The notes under the pieces are model-generated. The model was not told the origin of the DNA. It saw only the letters and a program-made list of their open reading frames with translations, and did not search any database. The position numbers were made by a program, and so were the translations under genes. A stretch of DNA of 64,000 nucleotides from Ostreococcus mediterraneus (lineage: Eukaryota > Chlorophyta > Mamiellophyceae > Mamiellales > Bathycoccaceae), in NCBI GenBank assembly GCA_012295225.1, contig WMKK01000004.1, forward strand, positions 141,237 to 205,236, given 5' to 3'. Positions 55,168 through 64,000 of the stretch are shown in pieces. The first letter of the stretch is position 1; each line of letters opens with the position of its first letter.

Positions 55168-56031
55168 CTAGGCGATGGACTTCTGCACGAGACCGGCCGC
55201 TGTATCCCAATCCCCAGTACTCAAAACTTTGTCTATTGTTTCTGACGGCTTGTCAATGATTTTATCAGCTATGCCGTATGCAATCGCGTCTCTAGCAGTC
55301 ATATACAATGGTCGCTGAATGTCCTACAGAGAAAGTGAGTCCATAAATCTCGACCTTTTTGTTAGTAACTCATACCTGCTCAACTTTGCTAGCACTGCGA
55401 CCAGTCGTCTCGGAAAGAATTTTAACTAAAACTTCTTTTTGAGCTTTAACCTCCTTCCACTTAATCTGCACTTCCGTTGCCTGCCTCTCACCAGTGCTGG
55501 GGACCTTGGGCTGGTGCAGCATTGCTGTTGCGTGCGGCGTCATGAACCTCTTTCCCTTTTGCCCTGCCGATAAAAGCATGCATGCTTGACCGATGGCTAC
55601 TCCAGTACCGACAGTATAAATCTTCGTTTCGAGATTTCAGGTTTTATTTCGAATTTTATGAAGGTAAGATTTACCTCATTTCCAATATACTTCATCGTAT
55701 CATAGATAGCCGTGGCCTCTGTATCAAACCCAACTACTTCACCATCAGCGCGTGTGCAACCTGTTGAGTTGATATATATGTAGCACGGTTTGGATGAGTC
55801 GGTGTACTGTAAGTAAAGCAATTCAGAGACTATTAACTCTGTTACAGCTGGTACGAGCTGCAAAAGGTCTCAGTGAGACATTCACAAGAAAAGGTATCAC
55901 TTTACCGGCATCCCTATGTATATGATTCGGCTGTCTAATAATAGTGACGGTAGATCTGGCGGCGGTGTTTTCGGCTTATGTTCATTGTATGATGTACCAG
56001 GCGTTGCACTGGCAGGCGAATTTGAGTTCAT
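55168..56031 (-). CDS. ClpR1: Plastid Clp protease non-catalytic subunit ClpR1
   Basis: A ring subunit of the plastid Clp core. Exons 55906-56031, 55675-55857, 55376-55621 and 55168-55323, with introns of 48-53 bp, give 236 aa from the ATG at 56031. Landmarks are PPPDLPSLLLDSRIIYIGMP, LVPAVTELIVSELLYLQY, INSTGCTRADGEVVG and GVAIGQACMLLSAGQKGKRF. DIQRPLYMTARDAIAYGIAD follows. The active-site Ser position is Gly/Gln (AIGQA), as in ClpR1, but the His position reads MLHQP, so the histidine is retained. The frame is open upstream to an acceptor near 56078, so a transit-peptide exon probably lies farther 5'. Confidence 0.9.
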
Positions 56032-56939
56032 ACTCACCCTCCCGGAACCCCTTGTCCTCTGAACGTATGACAGAAGCCCTAAAGCGAATCACGTTTCTAT
56101 CGCGTTAGTGCTTCAACGATGTGAAATATTGACGTAAAATCGATCGGAGTTCGAGGAATTTGCCCTGGGTAGTGTTTTTTTCTTGCCAACTGTGCGCACG
56201 AAGTCAGTACCTTTGTTCCGTCGCGTGATGCGCGATGTACAGGTGGGGGATATGTGGACGCGGGCGTGTGTGTTTGTGTTTGTGGTCATCGCGTACTATA
56301 TCGCAGACGTTCTGGGAAATTCACAGCGAAACAGTGGAATCTATTTGAATCACTCAACTTCCCTGACGCGTGCTATCTGCTGAAACCCGTAGCGGGTGCG
56401 AGAGTTTCTGTGCTTGTAGGTGTGCTTTTGCGAGTGTCGAGTAAAGTTTACTTTCCAGAATGCATCAACGACGTCACGTTAGTACTATTCGTAGTCCCCC
56501 CACTCATATGCAATAGTGCTAATCAATCATCGACATGATGATGAAGAATGCATAAATGCGAATCATGGGAGTCCATGGGAGTATTTTATGTGAGGCGCGA
56601 TTTTTCAAACAAATTTAGATCCGATTTATATTGCATATTTAATATTCAATATTGATCAACAATAACAATTTAATCATGATTAGATAGATGACGAAAGGAC
56701 AATCGCCTCGGCCGTTTATAATATGAGAAGTATCCTTTTATGCTGACTGAAAAATAGTCCGTATTGGACACATGTGCAATAGCAGCATATACCATATACA
56801 GTTCCCAAATATGCGACATGGGCGTACGCTGTGCGAATCCATGCCAGTGACGAAAACAAGCCCTAGCGGCGCTACATGCCGAGGGTCGCCTAAGGCGCCG
56901 TCTTAATCGTTTCTACTAAGACGCGTACAATCGTAGGCC
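56032..56939. other. Upstream region of ClpR1 and eIF2-alpha
   Basis: A divergent spacer. The unresolved ClpR1 transit-peptide exon is probably within about 56078-56260 (minus strand). The middle (56560-56760) is very AT-rich. No other gene was recognised. Confidence 0.45.
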
Positions 56940-58129
56940 ATGGAGTGTCGTATGTATCAGCGATGCTTTCCTGAAGTAGATGAGGTGGTCATGGTTCAAG
57001 TGGGTTGATATTCTGGTTAGAGATTCTTCGCACTCACCTTCCTGCTCAGGTGAAGAGCATCGCTGAGATGGGCGCGTATGTCCAATTACTGGAATACAAT
57101 AACATCGAAGGGATGATTCTACTATCTGAACTCACCCGCAGGCGTATTCGCTCGGTGTCAAAGCTTATCAAGGTATCCTTGCGTGTAAACTTCGAAAGTC
57201 CTGGTTTTACTATCAAAAATGCAGGTTGGCCGCATTGAACCAGTTATGGTGCTGAGGGTAGATAAAGACAAAGGTTATATCGATCTTTCGAAAAGGTACG
57301 TCATTTATGAATCGTGAGAACGATTTATTTTCATCCTTCTTCTTACAGGAGAGTCAGTCCGGAAGATGTCCAGGCTTGCGAGGAAAAGTATAATAAAAGC
57401 AAAATGGTTCACTCCATACTCAGACATGTGGCGGAAACTACCGTATCCTACGATCTAGAATCACTCTATAAGGTAATCAAGTGCTGTTATCCCTTAAAAC
57501 TTTTGACACGTCTGCAGAACCTCGGATGGCCGCTTTACGATCTTTATGGACATGCTTTTGAGGCGTTCAGACTTATGGTCACGGATGCAGAAAATGTTCT
57601 GAATAAAGTTGCTTCGGTCGCATCCGATCGTGTGATCCTTGAAGACCACGTAAAGAAAGCTCTCATCAAGGATATACGCCGTCGCATGACTCCGCAGCCT
57701 CTTAAAATCAGAGCAGATGTTGAGATCACGTGCTTCGGCTACGACGGTATAGAACACATTCGAACAGCACTGCGCGCGGCAGAAGCAGTTTCTACTGAGG
57801 ATTGCGCAGTTAAAGTGTCTCTCGTGGCTTCACCATTATTTGTTTTCACTACTCAGACTGCTGAGAAGAACGTAGGCGTGGACGCCATCACCAGAGCAAT
57901 CTCTGCTGCCACAGTGAGTAAAAACAAGTGATTTTGTCTCATCGTTTTCACTTTTTACTAGGCTTGCATCACAACTGAAGATGGCACGATTTGCGTTAAG
58001 GAGGCTGCTAGAGCTGTCAGTGAAAGAGATGATAGACTTTTGGCGGAAAGAATTGAGAAGTTGACCTCGGAACAGACTGAATCTGACAGCGAGGATGAAA
58101 CCATGGGGGACGTTGAAATTGAACACTAA
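56940..58129 (+). CDS. Translation initiation factor eIF2 subunit alpha
   Basis: The regulatory subunit of eIF2, which brings Met-tRNAi to the 40S subunit. Exons 56940-56999, 57050-57172, 57225-57295, 57349-57913 and 57962-58129 give 328 aa. The S1 domain is nearly canonical: [40 protein letters not shown] and [19 protein letters not shown]. The helical and alpha-beta domains follow, with an acidic tail. The regulatory site normally read as Ser51 (SELSRRRIR) is threonine here (SELTRRRIR, residue 49, codon 57134-57136). The four introns are 48-53 bp. Confidence 0.95.
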
Positions 58130-58376
58130 ACACTAGTCTGAGGGAGAAAATAATAAAATACTGATTATTTTTACAGAATTAGAAACCTATAACTTCTGAA
58201 CCGATATTTAGTCTTTCTGCGCTGTGAAAATCGCTTCAACGCATCGATTCATGTGCTTAGCTTGAGTTGCGCCTATGCTTCCCACAAGTTTCCCCACCAG
58301 CGCACACTCATTTTTAGAGCCCTTGTCATAAAAACATTTCTCAGTACACTGCAACACAGGACCATACATGTTATTA

Positions 58377-61300
58377 TTACTTTTTGGTAGCCACAGATCG
58401 ATGTACCCTGGAATCTTTGAGAAACACTGGAGAACCAAAAAATATAGGTGCAGCACCAGTGAGCCATCGTAAACGGCACGAATCCCGAGCGTGTGAAGCC
58501 GCTGCAAAGCTATAAGTTCCATCCTTTGAACATCCATCCATCCACGTGTCTAAAAGATTGACCGAAAACCTATCAATATCTCTATCAGTAACGTCCCATA
58601 GATTCGCAAGAATCGATGGAACACCGGAAAGTAGGTATGTTAGTATGTCTCCATCAGGTTCCAAGTCACCTTCCAAACGCACTACAGCACCACTTGAGCA
58701 ACCCATGAGAACCACGACTGCATACAACACCTTATTAGATACTACTGAATTGAACACGTACTGCTTTCCAGAACCATGGCCAAAGTACAGGAATAAGTCA
58801 CTCGTCGCAAGTATATCAGATACGTGCTGGGGTTGTAAATCATGGGGTGTTATGGACTTCCACTCCTCGTTAGTCACAACGAAGCGGGTCAAAGCTTGTT
58901 CAGTGCTCAAGAGGTCTCCGGATGGGTTCAAAAGAATTGATGTCTTGGCAAGATCAAAGCACGAATGCGAATTGCGGTACTTTTCTTGGTTTATCACACG
59001 AGAGTCAGAATACGTAACGCAAGGGATACGAAAGAATTGATGCTGAACCAACTTTGGCATCGACTCCCATGGTAATGAAGCAACTTTGTCATCTAGAAGA
59101 AGATAAATGGGTCCAAAAGTCGAATGATGTATGTTTGTATCTTTCGATTTTGAACGTTTCTTACCACAATTGAGACTTTTGCAATATTCGGCCAAAGCAT
59201 ATATTTCACGTTCGAGCTGCGCGTAATTTGATAATAAACCCAGTTGCTTCGACGTGGAATCAGATACTATGAACGTTCGTCTCAGAACAGAGGAAATCTC
59301 TTCTACACGTAGTTCGTCAATATACTGAAGCATCAAGCGAAGCAAATGTCGAGAAAATTTCTGCAGCTCAATACCACGTCGCTCTGACACATGCTGTAAC
59401 TCACTCAATATCTGTGCCAATGTGGTTGATGATTCTTTCACCTCATGAGCTTCAGGTTCGCCGAACATAAGAAAAACGAAAGGTCCGAAAACATCCCGCT
59501 GCAACGATATGAGAAGTTGATGCAACTGATGATCTCGCAGTAGTCGTTCCTCCCACCAAGCAACTCTTTCCGCTCGAGTAAGCTTTTCACTACATGAACA
59601 ACTTCTGGCGTGATTTAAAATCTCTTTAAAATGTTCAAACATGTCGTTTTGCACCGAGTCACTATATTTCACTTCTGGCCAAGGTAATTCAATGGTGATC
59701 GGTGTTTCGCTGGCCAAGCAGGAGCAACGAGTGAGCATGAGAGTCTTTGCGACTCCTTGGTCATATCCAAAGAAAGCTGCACTCAAGCAAGATTCACCTA
59801 GTGTGACAATTGGAAATTCAGCGTGTGCCTGGACTTCAGGATCCAATATTTTACTGCGCAGAGATGCACTCGCAACACTAAGTGCACTCTCGGGAATATC
59901 AATGGCTGCTCGCTGTCTAAAACTAGCACTATATGACTCATGGGCCGCGTGTGTAAGCCCCTCAGTGTTTACACTGGTACTCGAAACCAAAGCTCCATAC
60001 AAAATTGCCGACTTTTTCACGAAGTACGGCGAGCAGTCCCATAATTCGAGTGCCGACAATAACATCTCTACAGTTTCATGATATATCTTGTGTGACTCGG
60101 AAGCGCAGCAATCTACCGTTTGTAACATTTTACGCAGCTTACGAACATTAAGCGCGCTTCGAGCCAAAAGGGAGCAAGCTGAGTCGACAGTAGAAGTCAA
60201 GCTCGCTGAACTCATCCAGTCTTCGCTTTTCATGAGAAGTAGCTCTGCCGAATTAACATCCATATACATGGAGACATCTATCGCTGATCTACTCAACATA
60301 AAAGAACACCAAATGTACCAAGTAGAGCGACGCTTTGTAAAGTTTTCAATATCGCGAGAATCCATCATTTGTGTGAGATTCGTAACCAACGCATCATAAG
60401 CGATTTTACCGCTCGAAGCATCGCCACGCGCGTGATGTATTGAGCAATTCAGGGCAAGAAGTGAAACATCCAACGCTTCGTGGAGAAGCTGAGTGAGCGT
60501 AACTCGCAAGCGGGCCTTTCGCAACAGTGTTTCGACACTGTGCATTAATCGCTCCGCATCATTCATAAGTGAGCGTTCAATCAAGTGCCGTGCTTGTCTG
60601 ATGTTGATGGCAGCCGTCAAATAAGGCAAATTCATACGTTGGGAAATACACAAAGCTTCACCAAAAGAGTTATTTGAAGGTTTGTAGATCCCTAGCCAAT
60701 ACATTATGATCGCGTGGAACGTTTTAATTTCCAAGTAAAGTCCAATTATTTGCCACAAGCTTATCGCAAAAGATACTGTGAGCCCATCATAATGAATGGA
60801 ATTTTGAAGTTGCGAGTGGATTTCTTCGTTATTCCACGCTTCCATGTCGCCCGTATGGATGTATGGTAAGCTGTAACTTTTGAGCACAAGTTCAACTAGA
60901 TTGAGCACCTGTGTATTGTATTCGAAAGCACTTGACAAATCGCCATTTGTAACGTATACACATACTTCAATGATTTTCATGCGAACTCTAACTTCGAAAT
61001 CACTAAATTGTATGCACCAAACAGGGACAGAATCTTGCTTCAATAATGACTCATTCGATGCACTTATTGGAAAAGTAATGATATTGCTAGCATATGACCG
61101 TGTTTCGAGCCTCATGCCAGTCATTTTAAGAATACTAGATGAAATGCAGGCAGCCTGCTCAAACTCGTCAAATAAGTTCAGTTTGTGGAAGATGGAAACC
61201 AGGGTAACGATGAGATTTATCCAGCTTTCTTTTACACATGCGAAGATTTCATGTGATTGCTTCGCAGTCACTTGACGTGCAAACTGCGCGTATGCATCAT

Positions 61301-63623
61301 TTGATTCTTTTGATAATTCATCAATCCTAATTTTCATATCCATGTATTCTGTGTCACCAATTTCTTGTCCAGTCAGAATTGAAAGTACACAAGCTTTGAT
61401 TTCTATGCATTTTGTGGTGAGGCATAGATGTTGTTTGACAAACTCATTAATATTCCAGTTTTCATTGGTCATGGCGAGTACCTGACGCAATAGAGAAGGT
61501 TTCAGGCAATCGCACTGCTGGCGTTTACATTGACGACGCAGCAGGAAAAGGAGAGACTCCAAAATCTCGTTCAAAATTTTGTAATCCACAGTTTCATTCG
61601 CTTCAAGGATGCATAAAGCGGTGCAAAGTGTGATGGCTAACTTGGACTCTAAAGCCACTAGATCGGCACTGTGGGGCGCTTTCAATCGAAGGATTTCATT
61701 CCAAACGCTGAGGTGTTCTATCAATAAATCCTGAAATGCTGAGACAGAGAGCTCATGGTCATGATTCCGTTCGAATACTTCTAGACACAATGGCTGTATG
61801 AGAGATTCTGGAACTTTGCATAAGCATCTTGCAAGTTCAAAATTGTATAGGTAACGTAGTTGTGGTTGTCCTCTGAATTGGAGTAATTGCGTGACAGATG
61901 TCTGAAATGCCATATGTGGCATTCCTTTGGTGATACAAGTATCATTGAAAGTAATTAAACATTCTGAAATTTCGTCTAACTCTGGGTCACTGTACATGTC
62001 TTGAGTTATCATGGAACAAAAAGCGCAATACAAGCGCATTGTAAACGACGCTGATTTTGTAGAGAATTTTTTCAAGAGTTGAACAGTTGTTTGCTTCAAG
62101 GCCATCTTGACTATTTTTGAATGATCGCTTTCCAAAACTTTGACTGCTTTCGAAAACATTTTGGAAACCATATATTCTTTATCAATCTCTGATTCTCCAC
62201 ATGTAAGGGTACAATATGCACGCAAAAGTGTCACCTGGGTAAGACTCAGGTTTAGCATACATTTCCGAAACAGTGAATCACTGAAATTGCCTCCTGTGAC
62301 ACTCATCATGTTGTAAATGGCATCGACAAACAAGACCATATTTTCCACAAGCAAGCCGATGAGATGAGGACTATGAATTGATGCTGCGCGAAACACGACT
62401 TCTTGCAAGTATTTCATGCAGCCGCAAGAAAAAATATCCAATGCGCGAGTTATTCGGGGTACATCACTCGCATCACACCCTTGTGATAGTATATGTTCAA
62501 AATTCTTTCTCGAATTACGAATCCACTTCTCCAATTGTTCTCCATCGTCAGGGATACATAAACCTGTCAAACTTAAGCCAAGAAAAATAATTTGCACAAA
62601 ACTGACACTTTCTAAATTTATACCAGTAGCTTCACCAATCAGATACATGATGCGGACATCTTTTGACTGTAATCCTTGTTTAGAAGCACGCATTCCTAGA
62701 TGTTCCAATTCTACAAGCCATTTCTCTGTTTCAATCGAACGGATCGTTGAAGGACTAGCACGTGCAAAGCTTTGTGTGAATTCCGTGAAGTTTAAGTTCT
62801 GTGCAAGTCGCCGGACTAAGTATGGAAGTTGTTGCCCAGAGTTTGACCTACTGCATGCAGAAAACACGAATCCTGAGATGGCTATGACATCTGCATCTAG
62901 CATGTGTGCAGTATAACGAGGCTGCACAAACCGATCGATAATTCGAATGACGTATCGACAAACTAAAGAAATGTGCTTTTCAGACACTATACCTGCGTCA
63001 ATCCACAATTGCATACTTTTTACGCATGAGCTTACAACCGTAATAGACGAAAGAAAAAGTCCAGACTCATCGTCGAGTTCAGTCACTGCAAGCAGTAAGC
63101 ACAACCAGCATGAAACTACAAGTGATCTGTAACAACACTGAAACTCTTCACTCTCAGGTAGTGCTGGGTTCAACTCCTTTGTACAAGGGGGTACGGTAGA
63201 AATGATCTCAAGCCCATCCAAGATGTAGGAGACATGTTCGTAAGCCATTTTATGCAATCCTAAGGATAAAAACTTTTGAATGACTTTTAAGTGAGCAGAT
63301 TCAATAAAGAGCCGTTTCGAAAAATACTGCTGGTTTGTGTACATCAAGTCCAACAGCGACAGTAAAACATCTAGTTTGCGGAGAAGAAGCTTGTCTGATG
63401 CTTCCAGTGAACGTGATATGGAAATCAGCCAATCGCGCGCCTCGTAAATTGGCTCGTATTTGAGGGCAGAATCAGGCTTCGGAGATAAAAGTTCAATCAA
63501 GTTATTTATCTCCCTGCCGCAGAACGCTTCGTGGCCATCCTTTTTCAAGTTCGTAAGTGTCTCAAGTGCATCCTTCAAACAACTCGAGAAAAAACTTGCA
63601 CGACCATTGGTACACACACTCAT
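58377..63623 (-). CDS. ESP1: Separase (caspase-like cohesin protease)
   Basis: A cysteine protease of clan CD (family C50) that cleaves cohesin at anaphase onset. This is one unbroken 1748-aa frame with an ATG at 63623. The N-terminal two-thirds are helical-repeat-like and poorly conserved. The C-terminal protease domain has the catalytic His1616 in LYFGHGSGKQY and Cys1642 in LMGCSSGAVVRLEGDLEPDG, then GVPSILANLWDVTDRDIDRF. SHARDSCRLRWLTGAAPIFF closes the domain. 1748 aa is within the range for yeast and animal separases. It is notable as an intronless 5.2-kb gene among intron-rich neighbours. Confidence 0.95.
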   Translation of the reverse strand: MSVCTNGRASFFSSCLKDALETLTNLKKDGHEAFCGREINNLIELLSPKPDSALKYEPIYEARDWLISISRSLEASDKLLLRKLDVLLSLLDLMYTNQQYFSKRLFIESAHLKVIQKFLSLGLHKMAYEHVSYILDGLEIISTVPPCTKELNPALPESEEFQCCYRSLVVSCWLCLLLAVTELDDESGLFLSSITVVSSCVKSMQLWIDAGIVSEKHISLVCRYVIRIIDRFVQPRYTAHMLDADVIAISGFVFSACSRSNSGQQLPYLVRRLAQNLNFTEFTQSFARASPSTIRSIETEKWLVELEHLGMRASKQGLQSKDVRIMYLIGEATGINLESVSFVQIIFLGLSLTGLCIPDDGEQLEKWIRNSRKNFEHILSQGCDASDVPRITRALDIFSCGCMKYLQEVVFRAASIHSPHLIGLLVENMVLFVDAIYNMMSVTGGNFSDSLFRKCMLNLSLTQVTLLRAYCTLTCGESEIDKEYMVSKMFSKAVKVLESDHSKIVKMALKQTTVQLLKKFSTKSASFTMRLYCAFCSMITQDMYSDPELDEISECLITFNDTCITKGMPHMAFQTSVTQLLQFRGQPQLRYLYNFELARCLCKVPESLIQPLCLEVFERNHDHELSVSAFQDLLIEHLSVWNEILRLKAPHSADLVALESKLAITLCTALCILEANETVDYKILNEILESLLFLLRRQCKRQQCDCLKPSLLRQVLAMTNENWNINEFVKQHLCLTTKCIEIKACVLSILTGQEIGDTEYMDMKIRIDELSKESNDAYAQFARQVTAKQSHEIFACVKESWINLIVTLVSIFHKLNLFDEFEQAACISSSILKMTGMRLETRSYASNIITFPISASNESLLKQDSVPVWCIQFSDFEVRVRMKIIEVCVYVTNGDLSSAFEYNTQVLNLVELVLKSYSLPYIHTGDMEAWNNEEIHSQLQNSIHYDGLTVSFAISLWQIIGLYLEIKTFHAIIMYWLGIYKPSNNSFGEALCISQRMNLPYLTAAINIRQARHLIERSLMNDAERLMHSVETLLRKARLRVTLTQLLHEALDVSLLALNCSIHHARGDASSGKIAYDALVTNLTQMMDSRDIENFTKRRSTWYIWCSFMLSRSAIDVSMYMDVNSAELLLMKSEDWMSSASLTSTVDSACSLLARSALNVRKLRKMLQTVDCCASESHKIYHETVEMLLSALELWDCSPYFVKKSAILYGALVSSTSVNTEGLTHAAHESYSASFRQRAAIDIPESALSVASASLRSKILDPEVQAHAEFPIVTLGESCLSAAFFGYDQGVAKTLMLTRCSCLASETPITIELPWPEVKYSDSVQNDMFEHFKEILNHARSCSCSEKLTRAERVAWWEERLLRDHQLHQLLISLQRDVFGPFVFLMFGEPEAHEVKESSTTLAQILSELQHVSERRGIELQKFSRHLLRLMLQYIDELRVEEISSVLRRTFIVSDSTSKQLGLLSNYAQLEREIYALAEYCKSLNCGKKRSKSKDTNIHHSTFGPIYLLLDDKVASLPWESMPKLVQHQFFRIPCVTYSDSRVINQEKYRNSHSCFDLAKTSILLNPSGDLLSTEQALTRFVVTNEEWKSITPHDLQPQHVSDILATSDLFLYFGHGSGKQYVFNSVVSNKVLYAVVVLMGCSSGAVVRLEGDLEPDGDILTYLLSGVPSILANLWDVTDRDIDRFSVNLLDTWMDGCSKDGTYSFAAASHARDSCRLRWLTGAAPIFFGSPVFLKDSRVHRSVATKK

Positions 63624-64000
63624 TAGTAGCTATTTATTAGTTGTGTGTTGGTATAAGTCACTTGACAGATTTCGCATTTAATATCTCGGGCGTAGCGCCA
63701 TAAACCCGCTCGTGCGCCACGCTCTTTCTACTCTGGGATTTAAAAGACTGCTGCATAAACATGAAGAGTTAAAAACTACGCCGTTCAGGTGCGGCTGAAT
63801 CGTTTCGAGCAGAGAATGCCGTGTATAACGTTTTCAACAACTACTTTTGAAAAAGTATGTTTTGTTTGCACCTGTCGTCAGGTGCACCTGTAGGTGCGCT
63901 GACTGTTGAAAAACGAAGAAAAATACTGATAGAGAACCCATATAATTCCAAAACCAAAGCTGGCTTTCGAATTTTATAACCTAATATTGATGAAAATCAA
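63624..64000. other. Upstream region of separase, window end
   Basis: No gene was recognised. A short GGTGCACCTG-type inverted repeat lies near 63870-63895. Confidence 0.5.

Noticed and set aside
58208-58537. 109-codon frame overlapping the separase C-terminus
   Set aside because: The separase protein already ends in the typical way at 58377. This frame is a shadow plus 3' flank.
1-64000. CRISPR arrays, tRNA or rRNA genes, LINE/SINE or viral elements
   Set aside because: Reading both strands, I saw no regularly spaced repeats, tRNA-like A/B boxes with cloverleaf, rRNA motifs, reverse transcriptase or capsid-like sequence. A covariance or profile search could still find a diverged case.

Overview
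The window looks like a nuclear segment of a marine picoplanktonic green alga of the order Mamiellales, most likely Ostreococcus. Three things point there. First, genes are close-packed and often convergent, sometimes with under 80 bp between stop codons. Second, many housekeeping genes carry tiny introns of 38-60 bp. Third, there is a P2X-type receptor gene, a family reported from Ostreococcus. The AT-leaning composition, tiny introns and dense DNA-transposon load match the 'big outlier chromosome' type (chromosome 2 in O. tauri). The chromosome assignment is inference.

Layout. 1-5 kb: a dispersed repeat unit, Fip1, an Rrp40-like exosome subunit and a PiT phosphate transporter. 5.5-6.6 kb: a 1127-bp TIR element whose near-identical twin lies at 42.9-44.0 kb. 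6.7-10.6 kb: organellar PheRS, eIF4E and plastid glycerol-3-phosphate acyltransferase. 10.9-16.4 kb: three TIR elements around Cbf5/dyskerin. 16.5-26 kb: a WDR5-like protein, a coiled-coil gene, NAC-beta, PanB and the alpha4-type proteasome subunit, with two related TIR elements. 26.2-32.1 kb: a nested mobile-element island with 12-bp TIRs and an 8-bp target duplication. It holds an assembly gap, a duplicated unit, a 983-bp foldback element and an apparently intact pogo-like transposon. 32.5-42.7 kb: ClpR4, eIF6, Rrp36, a deoxynucleoside kinase, a dolichol/phytol-kinase-like protein, a choline-kinase-like protein, Mak16 and the TFIIA large subunit. 44.3-52.7 kb: a P2X-like channel fused to an FHA-like domain, a DUF3755 protein, Toc75 and plastid Hsp70. 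53-64 kb: a second Mutator-like element, ClpR1, eIF2-alpha and an intronless separase.

Themes. Many genes serve ribosome biogenesis and translation (Cbf5, Mak16, Rrp36, Rrp40, eIF6, eIF2-alpha, eIF4E, NAC-beta, PheRS). Others serve plastid protein import and turnover (Toc75, Hsp70B, ClpR1, ClpR4) and nuclear RNA and transcription (Fip1, WDR5, TFIIA). No rRNA, tRNA, CRISPR or viral element was recognised. Exon structures were deduced by eye from reading frame, GT-AG borders and remembered family sequences. The standouts are the P2X-FHA fusion, threonine at the eIF2-alpha Ser51 site, the nested 5.9-kb island, and TIR families carrying palindromic plant-telomere-like motifs.
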